DNA of 11,466 nucleotides. Origin: DATLYH01 sp035575035. Its GTDB lineage: Bacteria > Planctomycetota > Planctomycetia > Gemmatales > Gemmataceae. The notes below the pieces were generated by a model. It was not told the DNA's origin. It saw only the letters and a program-made list of their open reading frames with translations, and searched no databases. The position numbers were made by a program, and so were the translations under genes. Shown one piece after another: positions 6,494 through 11,466 of the stretch. Every line of letters begins with the position of its first letter. Positions within the stretch are counted from its first letter, which is position 1. The stretch is taken from NCBI GenBank assembly GCA_035575035.1, contig DATLYH010000228.1, positions 1 to 11,466 of the forward strand. The letters run 5' to 3'.

Positions 6494-8116
6494 ATGGCCG
6501 CTAAGGGCGAATCGAAACAGGGCCTGATCATCACCCTGGTCTTCTTCGTGCTCCTCAGCATCCTCCTGGGCGTGGTCGCCTACTTCGGTTATGCGGAGCA
6601 GGACCATCTGGCCAATGAAAAGAAGAAGGCCGACGCCGAGAAGAAGACCGCCGAGACCGACCGTGACTACTACCGCTTCCAGTCGCTGCTGTGCCGAGCC
6701 TACATGGGCCACCTGCTCGCCAAGGACATGGAAGAATTGGGCGTGTTGATGGACCGCTTCGCTCCTGTCCAGGACGTGCAGGGCCGGAAGGTCCGCCAGC
6801 TCAAGGCCGACATCAAGAGCAAGGATCGCGACGACATCGTGAAGATGCTCGCCGAGCTAGAGAAGGAGCTAGGCGGCATTCAGGGGACAAAGCCGGAGAC
6901 CACCTACAGAGAAACCCTGGCCCGGAAAAACCAAGAAATCGATGCCCTCAAGAGTCAGCTCAAGGGAGAGTCCGACAAGCTCGCCAAGGCCAGCGAGGAG
7001 TTGAAGAAGAAGAGCGACGAACTGGAGATGCTCAAAAAGGACTACGCGGCCAAGCTGGCCGAGCAGAAGGATACCAGCGTTGCGGACTTGAAGAAGTATG
7101 TGGACAACATCGCCCAGTTGCAGGAAGAGATCAAGGGCCTAGGGGCACGGCGGGAGGAGTTGCAGGAAAACATTGCCGCCCTGGACGAAAAGTACCAGAA
7201 GCTCCTCAAGCGGAAGGAGCGGGACATCGCCGACCTGGAGCAGCGGGCCCAGAAGGCCGAGGCCAAGATCAAGCCACCGGACTACCTGGAGTTCGATCAG
7301 CCCAAGGGAAGGATCGTCGAAATCGACCGGGGCGGCCAGATGCCGTTCATCGACCTGGGACGGGCCCACAACCTCAAGCCCGGGCTGACCTTCAGCATCC
7401 ATGCCGTTGGGCCGGGCGGCAAGCCGGTCCGCGAGCCCAAGGGGAGCCTGGAGGTGGTGGAGATCCTGGGGGATCGGCTGGCGCAGGCCAAGATCACCTG
7501 GCTACGCGACGAGAAGCGCGACCCCGTGGTCCGCGGCGACCTGCTGTTTAACCCGGCCTGGAGTCCCAACCTCAAGCAGCGCATCGCTGTCGCCGGCATC
7601 ATCGACCTGACCGGCGAGCCCGGCCTCCGCCGGAACCCTAACCTGGCAATGCGCAGTATGCTGGAGTTCATCCGCACCCTGGAAAACCAGGGGGTGGTGG
7701 TGGACGCCTATCTCGACCTGAGGGACAACACCATCAAAGGGCAGATCACCCGGCTGACCGAGTTCCTGGTCCTGGGGGAGCTGCCGGAGCTCGACCTGAC
7801 CACGCCGCTCAAGGAGGATGAGCCCCGGGCACAGCGTGCGGAAACGACCATTTCGCAGATGACCAAGATGCAGCAGGAAGCGATCGCCAACGGCGTGACG
7901 ATCATTTCGCTGCCGAAGTTCCTGAACCTGACCGGTTACCGGGTGCCCCGGCCGGTCTACGGCAACAAGGAGAATTACAACTTCCGCCCGACCACAGTCC
8001 CGGGGCCGTCGCCGCTGGACCGCATACCGCTGCCCCCGCCCCCGGCGGACAAGGGGCCGCGCGACAGCGACAAGCTCCCCTTGCCCGGCGCCGGCAAGGA
8101 CAAGACCGGACGATAA
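6494..8116 (+). CDS. Membrane-anchored coiled-coil protein, planctomycete type, function unknown
   Basis: The protein has 540 residues. A hydrophobic segment at about 11-32, with Lys before it, is an uncleaved anchor that should leave the rest outside the cytoplasm. Coiled coil is predicted by the heptad-like Leu/Lys/Glu pattern at about 36-55 and strongly at 138-260. A beta-rich domain follows (about 268-355, with GRIVEIDRGG, IDLGRAHNLKPGLTFSIH and LEVVEILGDRLAQAKIT), then a region about 360-430 (IAVAGIIDLTG...VVVDAYLDLRDNTIKGQITRLTEFLVLGE) that resembles a BRCT-like fold in related planctomycete proteins known to me only as hypothetical. The C-terminal 45 residues are Pro-rich. The ATG at 6494 has GAGG (6482-6485) 8 nt upstream. 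Automated pipelines often call such proteins Smc-like because of the coil; there is no ATPase here. It is probably an envelope structural or scaffolding protein. The gene converges on greA. Confidence 0.9.
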   Translation: MAAKGESKQGLIITLVFFVLLSILLGVVAYFGYAEQDHLANEKKKADAEKKTAETDRDYYRFQSLLCRAYMGHLLAKDMEELGVLMDRFAPVQDVQGRKVRQLKADIKSKDRDDIVKMLAELEKELGGIQGTKPETTYRETLARKNQEIDALKSQLKGESDKLAKASEELKKKSDELEMLKKDYAAKLAEQKDTSVADLKKYVDNIAQLQEEIKGLGARREELQENIAALDEKYQKLLKRKERDIADLEQRAQKAEAKIKPPDYLEFDQPKGRIVEIDRGGQMPFIDLGRAHNLKPGLTFSIHAVGPGGKPVREPKGSLEVVEILGDRLAQAKITWLRDEKRDPVVRGDLLFNPAWSPNLKQRIAVAGIIDLTGEPGLRRNPNLAMRSMLEFIRTLENQGVVVDAYLDLRDNTIKGQITRLTEFLVLGELPELDLTTPLKEDEPRAQRAETTISQMTKMQQEAIANGVTIISLPKFLNLTGYRVPRPVYGNKENYNFRPTTVPGPSPLDRIPLPPPPADKGPRDSDKLPLPGAGKDKTGR

Positions 8117-8146
8117 GGCCGCAGAGGCGAGTTGGTCCATGTCCTA

Positions 8147-8342
8147 CCCGGGCCGCTCGCTAAGACCGGCCCGCTGACGCGGGCCGCTCGCCACCAGCCG
8201 GATGACGCGGACCGCTCGCCACCAGCCGGCTGACGCGGGCCGCTCGTTAAGACCGGCCGGCGTCAGCCGGCCGCTCGTCACCGGCCGGCTGACGCGGGCC
8301 GCTCGCCACCAGCCGGATGAACCGCGGCTCCCTGGCGTCACC
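8147..8342. repeat. Tandem array of about seven 28-bp GC-rich units
   Basis: Consecutive units start at about 8147, 8174, 8202, 8230, 8261, 8289 and 8317. Units at 8174-8201 and 8289-8316 are identical (CTGACGCGGGCCGCTCG then CCACCAGCCGG); 8202-8229 differs by two bases; 8230-8260 is 31 bp; the first and last units are diverged. Unit boundaries carry the inverted repeat CCGGC/GCCGG with short loops, so the array can fold into several hairpins. On the minus strand the units read GAGCGGCC...GTCAG...GGC, the same family as 6216-6240 and 6377-6401. It fills the gap between two convergent genes and may act as a two-way terminator or transcript stabiliser. No canonical U-tract terminator was seen in 8117-8396. 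Confidence 0.85.
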
Positions 8343-8362
8343 GATGCGGACGGTCTTGCCAC

Positions 8363-8381
8363 GGACTACGGACTACGGACT
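8363..8381. repeat. Short heptad repeat GGACTAC
   Basis: GGACTAC occurs at 8363-8369 and 8370-8376, followed by a partial unit GGACT (8377-8381). The unit length equals that of the heptads in the rho leader, but the sequence differs. It lies 15 bp beyond the greA stop, on the far side of the 28-bp array. Confidence 0.7.
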
Positions 8382-8396
8382 GGGTGGCGGCGCGGT

Positions 8397-8885
8397 TCAC
8401 GCCGACTCGGGGAAGCTAATCTCCAGGATCTGGTAGCGGAGCTGGCCGCGGGGGACGCGGATCTCGGCGATCTCCCCTTGCTTTTTGCCGAGCAGCCCCT
8501 GCGCGATCGGGCTGGTGGTGAGAATTTTGTTGTTGTCGTAATCTTCCTCGCCGGGGCCGACGAGTTGGTAGACCTCTTCCTCTCCCAGGTCAAGGTCCTT
8601 GACGCGGACGCGCGCCCCGAAGACCACGCTGTCGGTCGAGAGGTTGCTGCGATCGACAATAAAGGCCCGGCTGAGCTTATCCTTCAGGGCATTGATGCGT
8701 GCCTGCAACATGCCCTGGTCCTCGCGGGCGGCATGGTACTCGGCATTCTCGCTCAGGTCGCCGAACTCCCGGGCCGCCGCAATGCGCTTGGTCACCGCAG
8801 GCATTTCCACATTCTGCATGCGGTCCAGCTCTGCCCGAAGCTTCTCGTAGCCCTCCCGGGTCATGGGGATGCGGTCGTACGTCAT
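8397..8885 (-). CDS. greA: Transcript cleavage factor GreA
   Basis: GreA enters the secondary channel of RNA polymerase and makes it cleave backtracked RNA so that elongation can resume. The 162 residues are close to the family norm (E. coli 158). The N-terminal coiled coil (about 1-78) carries the tip GDLSENAEYHAAREDQG with the two acidic residues Asp43 and Glu46 that hold the catalytic magnesium. The C-terminal FKBP-like domain (about 84-160) has VVFGARVRV and SPIAQGLLGKKQGE. The ATG at 8885 has AGGAG 10 nt upstream, and the N-terminus MTYDRIPMTREGYEKL matches the family start; Met8 is a less likely alternative. The 346-bp leader side contains two strong hairpins; no clear promoter was found. 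Identity is firm. Confidence 0.97.
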   Translation of the reverse strand: MTYDRIPMTREGYEKLRAELDRMQNVEMPAVTKRIAAAREFGDLSENAEYHAAREDQGMLQARINALKDKLSRAFIVDRSNLSTDSVVFGARVRVKDLDLGEEEVYQLVGPGEEDYDNNKILTTSPIAQGLLGKKQGEIAEIRVPRGQLRYQILEISFPESA

Positions 8886-8907
8886 GACGACTGAACTCCT
8901 GTTCGCA

Positions 8908-8926
8908 GCGCCGGACCAGCCGGCGC
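8908..8926. repeat. Hairpin in the greA leader, proximal
   Basis: GCGCCGG (8908-8914) and CCGGCGC (8920-8926) form a 7-bp perfect stem with a 5-nt loop, 6 nt upstream of the AGGAG of greA. Positions 8913-8926 (GGACCAGCCGGCGC) recur exactly at 8945-8958. Confidence 0.65.
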
Positions 8927-8952
8927 CCCTTAGAACCTACCAACGGACCAGC

Positions 8953-8981
8953 CGGCGCGCTGCCTGCGCGGCAGCGCGCCG
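8953..8981. repeat. Hairpin in the greA leader, distal
   Basis: CGGCGCGCTGCC (8953-8964) and GGCAGCGCGCCG (8970-8981) are a perfect 12-bp inverted repeat with a 5-nt loop. On the minus strand a T-rich tract precedes rather than follows it, so it is not a normal terminator for a minus-strand transcript; on the plus strand it is followed by A residues. It overlaps the second copy of the 14-bp direct repeat GGACCAGCCGGCGC (8945-8958). Confidence 0.75.
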
Positions 8982-9231
8982 AAACAAAAAACCGGATCGT
9001 ACCGGCGGCTATGGCCTGACGTTCCGGTAGGGCGAGGATCGGATGTGGCGCGGCCGGCCAGGGCCGCATCTCCAGTTCCATCCCTCCACGCGGTTGCTTC
9101 TCTTCTCAATCTTGCTTCGAGCTGGCATCCTTGTAAAGGGCTTTCTTGAAGGTGCCGTTCCATCCTCAGGATGCCCCGCGCACCAGGGGAATGACGCCGC
9201 CCGCCTAGCACGGCCCCGGCCGTCCGGCCCA

Positions 9232-11466
9232 TCAGGCGTTGCTCACCAGGGCGGCGGGGGCCTTCTCGTGGGGCTGTCCGTTCGCTCCCGCCGGACCGTC
9301 GGCCGACGGCGGCGCCGGCACCTCGACAGGAGGGGCGGTCCCGGCCCCGCGGCGCCGGTCGATAAACCACTGGATCACATAGAAGAAGACCGGCGTCAGA
9401 AAGATGCCGAAGAGCGTCACTCCCAGCATGCCGGCGAAAACCGCGGTGCCCAGCGTCCGCCGCATCTCCCAGCCGGCCCCCTCTGCGATCACCAGCGGCA
9501 GCACGCCGAGGATGAACGCCAGTGATGTCATGATGATCGGCCGCAACCGCAGCCGACACGCTTCCAGCGTCGCCTGGTAACGGTCGGTGCCGGCCTCACG
9601 CCGGGCTCGGGCGAACTCGACGATCAGGATGGCGTTCTTGCACGCCAGGCCGATCAGCACCACGAAGCCGACCTGCGTGAAGATGTTCACGTCCATCCGC
9701 GCCAGCAGCACGCCGGCAACCGAGCAGAGCAGGCACATCGGCACCACCAGAATGACGGCCAAGGGCAGCGACCAACTCTCGTACTGTGCCGCCAGCACCA
9801 AAAAGACGAACGCCACCGCCAAGGCGAAGACGATCATCGCCGTGTTCCCGGTCCGCAGTTGCAGCAGGGCCAACTCCGTCCACTCGGCCCGCATGGCCCA
9901 GTTCAGCTCTCCCTCAGCCACCTTCTGCATCAGAGCGATGGCCTGGCCCGAGCTGACCCCCGGCGCCGGGCTGCCGTTGATGGGCACGGCCGGGTAAAGG
10001 TTGTAGCGCACCACCATCACCGGCCCGCTGGTGCTGCGCACCTGGGCGAAGGCAGTCAGCGGGACCATGTGGCCGCGATCGCTGCGGACCCGGAGCTGCT
10101 TGAGGTCCTCAACCTGCCGGCGATAGTTGCTGTCGGCCTGGACGATCACCTGCCAGGTCCGACCGAAGCGGTTGAAGTCGTTGACGTACAGCGAGCCGAG
10201 GTACACCTGCAGCGTATTGAAGACCTCGCTGATGGAGACGCCCATCGCCTTGGCTTGCTCGCGGTCGATGTCAAGGAACAGCCAGGGGGTGTTGGCCCGG
10301 AAGCTGGTGAACAGGTCGCGCAGGCCCTCTGTCGCGTTGCCCGCCTGGACCACGCGCTCGGCCACGTCTTGCAACGCATCGAGGCCGGTATCGCCGCGAT
10401 CCTCGATGATGATCTTGAAGCCGCCGGCGGTGCCCAGCCCTTCCAGCGGCGGAGCGCCGAAAACGTTCACGACGCCGTCAGGAATCGCTTCCTGAAGGGA
10501 GGCCAGCAATCGGGCGGCGATGGCGTCGCCGGACAGGTTGGGATCGGTGCGGTGGTGGAAGTCGTCGAGCATGACATACATCGAGCCGAAGTTCGGCGCG
10601 TTGGCCCCCAGCAGGATCGATTGGCCGGCGATGGCCACCGTATGCTTGACGCCCGGGGTTTGCAGGGCGACTTCCTCGATCTGCCGCACCGCTTGCCGGG
10701 TCCGCTCGACCGAGGCCGAGTCGGGCAGCTGCACGTTGACCAGGAGGTAGCCCTTGTCGTGCGACGGGATGAATCCCTTGGGGGCGGCGACGAAGCTGGT
10801 GTAGGTCAAGGCCAGCAGCCCGCCGTAGATCAGCAGCACGAGGACGCTGACGCGCAACAGCCGGCCCACCACCTGGGTGTAGCCGATGTTGAAACGGTCG
10901 AAGCCGCGATTAAAGGCGTAAAAGGCGCTGGCCAGGATCGCGTTCAGCGGCCGGCTCACCAGCCAACCTGCCAGCACCCCCGCCGTCACGGCCAGCGCCG
11001 CCGCCAGCCACCCCGGCCAATCGTCCGGCAGCAGCAACGCCAGCCGTGGGGCGAGGAATTCATAAGCCAACCAGGCGCCGGCCGCCGGGAATGCCAGCCG
11101 CGGCAAGGGCGGCGTCCGCTGCTCCTTCTCTCGCGGCCGCAGCAGCAGGGCGGCCAGGGCCGGCGAAAGCGTCAACGAGTTGAACGCGGAAATCAAGGTC
11201 GAGACCGCGATCGTCAACGCGAACTGCCGGAAAAACTGACCGGTGATCCCGGCGATGAACGCGCACGGGATGAACACCGCACTGAGCACCAACCCGACGG
11301 CGATTACCGCCCCGGAGACCTGGCTCATCGCCTTGATGGTGGCCTCGCGGGGGGCCAGACCATTTTCGATATGGTGCTCCACCGCCTCGACCACCACGAT
11401 GGCGTCGTCCACGACAATGCCGATCGCCAGCACCAGCCCGAAGAGAGTCAGGTTGTTCAAGGAGAA
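9232..11466 (-). CDS. RND efflux permease, HAE1/AcrB type (5' end outside window)
   Basis: This is an inner-membrane proton-driven pump that exports hydrophobic compounds through a periplasmic adaptor and outer-membrane channel. The 744 visible codons are open to the right edge; the frame continues as Phe-Ser before LNNLTLFG, so about 385 N-terminal residues are missing by comparison with AcrB. Present: TM4 with the proton-relay pair Asp20-Asp21 (GIVVDDAIVVVE), TM5-6, the second periplasmic porter/docking half (about 230-535, with NGSPAPGVSSGQA), and TM8-12 including Lys610 in GLACKNAILIVEFA, matching AcrB Lys940. Between TM6 and TM7, residues about 113-185 are some 55 longer than AcrB and hold two extra hydrophobic stretches (125-146, 152-170). 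A Pro/Ala-rich tail of about 40 residues ends the protein. The substrate cannot be predicted. Adaptor genes, if present, lie beyond the right edge. Confidence 0.96.
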   Translation of the reverse strand, partial: FSLNNLTLFGLVLAIGIVVDDAIVVVEAVEHHIENGLAPREATIKAMSQVSGAVIAVGLVLSAVFIPCAFIAGITGQFFRQFALTIAVSTLISAFNSLTLSPALAALLLRPREKEQRTPPLPRLAFPAAGAWLAYEFLAPRLALLLPDDWPGWLAAALAVTAGVLAGWLVSRPLNAILASAFYAFNRGFDRFNIGYTQVVGRLLRVSVLVLLIYGGLLALTYTSFVAAPKGFIPSHDKGYLLVNVQLPDSASVERTRQAVRQIEEVALQTPGVKHTVAIAGQSILLGANAPNFGSMYVMLDDFHHRTDPNLSGDAIAARLLASLQEAIPDGVVNVFGAPPLEGLGTAGGFKIIIEDRGDTGLDALQDVAERVVQAGNATEGLRDLFTSFRANTPWLFLDIDREQAKAMGVSISEVFNTLQVYLGSLYVNDFNRFGRTWQVIVQADSNYRRQVEDLKQLRVRSDRGHMVPLTAFAQVRSTSGPVMVVRYNLYPAVPINGSPAPGVSSGQAIALMQKVAEGELNWAMRAEWTELALLQLRTGNTAMIVFALAVAFVFLVLAAQYESWSLPLAVILVVPMCLLCSVAGVLLARMDVNIFTQVGFVVLIGLACKNAILIVEFARARREAGTDRYQATLEACRLRLRPIIMTSLAFILGVLPLVIAEGAGWEMRRTLGTAVFAGMLGVTLFGIFLTPVFFYVIQWFIDRRRGAGTAPPVEVPAPPSADGPAGANGQPHEKAPAALVSNA

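Larger units (their letters stand above)
8886..9231. other. 346-bp spacer between the RND gene and greA
   Basis: No convincing gene. It contains two GC-rich hairpins near greA (listed separately). It also has an 8-bp inverted repeat GGCATCCT/AGGATGCC at 9124-9131 and 9168-9175, whose right arm can instead pair locally (CATCC 9161-9165 with GGATG 9169-9173). A short six-T run on the minus strand (8986-8991) follows a 4-bp CCGG stem, a weak terminator candidate for the RND transcript. No good promoter hexamers for greA were seen. Confidence 0.6.

Noticed and set aside
6105..6712. Minus-strand open frames upstream of and overlapping the coiled-coil gene
   Set aside because: They contain repeated peptides that come from translating the hairpin repeat, overlap the promoter and run into a solid gene on the other strand.
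8147..8342. CRISPR-like array of 28-bp units
   Set aside because: Units abut directly with no unique spacers, and there are no cas genes; it is a tandem repeat.
8986..9005. Intrinsic terminator of the RND gene (CCGG stem plus six T on the minus strand)
   Set aside because: The stem has only 4 bp and lies about 230 nt beyond the stop; too weak to annotate as a terminator.
9106..9168. Short minus-strand frame reading GTFKKALYKDASSKQD before a stop
   Set aside because: It looks protein-like but is only 19 codons between stops, with no start codon; at most a gene remnant.

Overview
The window is about 11.5 kb of GC-rich bacterial chromosome carrying mostly housekeeping information-processing genes. 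Gene content, the distinctive coiled-coil protein and the dense GC-rich palindromic and heptad repeats suggest a planctomycete, probably of the Gemmata group. That assignment is inference from recognised sequence styles; no rRNA is present to confirm it.

Left block (1-5655, all minus strand, transcribed right to left): polA (DNA polymerase I with all three activities apparently intact), two small overlapping genes of unknown function, coaE (last step of coenzyme A synthesis) and the 5' part of rho (transcription termination factor, cut by the left window edge). The two small genes and coaE overlap or touch, so they are probably translationally coupled. A long heptad-repeat hairpin lies between coaE and rho, close to the rho ribosome binding site. 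A perfect 24-bp inverted repeat of dispersed-element type sits in frame inside polA, in the linker between the 5' nuclease and proofreading domains.

Central spacer (5656-6493): no confident gene, but two good sigma-70-like promoters facing apart, one for polA (minus, with a leader of about 400 nt) and one for the next gene (plus). It also holds two copies of a GC-rich hairpin repeat, a possible 31-codon small ORF and a terminator-like hairpin.

Right block: a plus-strand gene (6494-8116) encodes a membrane-anchored coiled-coil protein with a C-terminal domain that I associate with planctomycetes. It converges on greA (minus, transcript cleavage factor). The 280-bp gap between them holds a tandem array of about seven 28-bp units, related to the hairpin repeat upstream, plus a short heptad repeat. 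From 9232 to the right edge is the C-terminal two thirds of an RND (HAE1 type) efflux permease, with an unusual insertion containing two extra hydrophobic segments.

polA, rho and greA link replication/repair, termination and elongation rescue, and coaE supplies a cofactor; I see no dedicated defence or mobile system. The most interesting material is the repeat elements (in-gene, leader and intergenic), the lower-GC small gene pair between polA and coaE, and the RND insertion.
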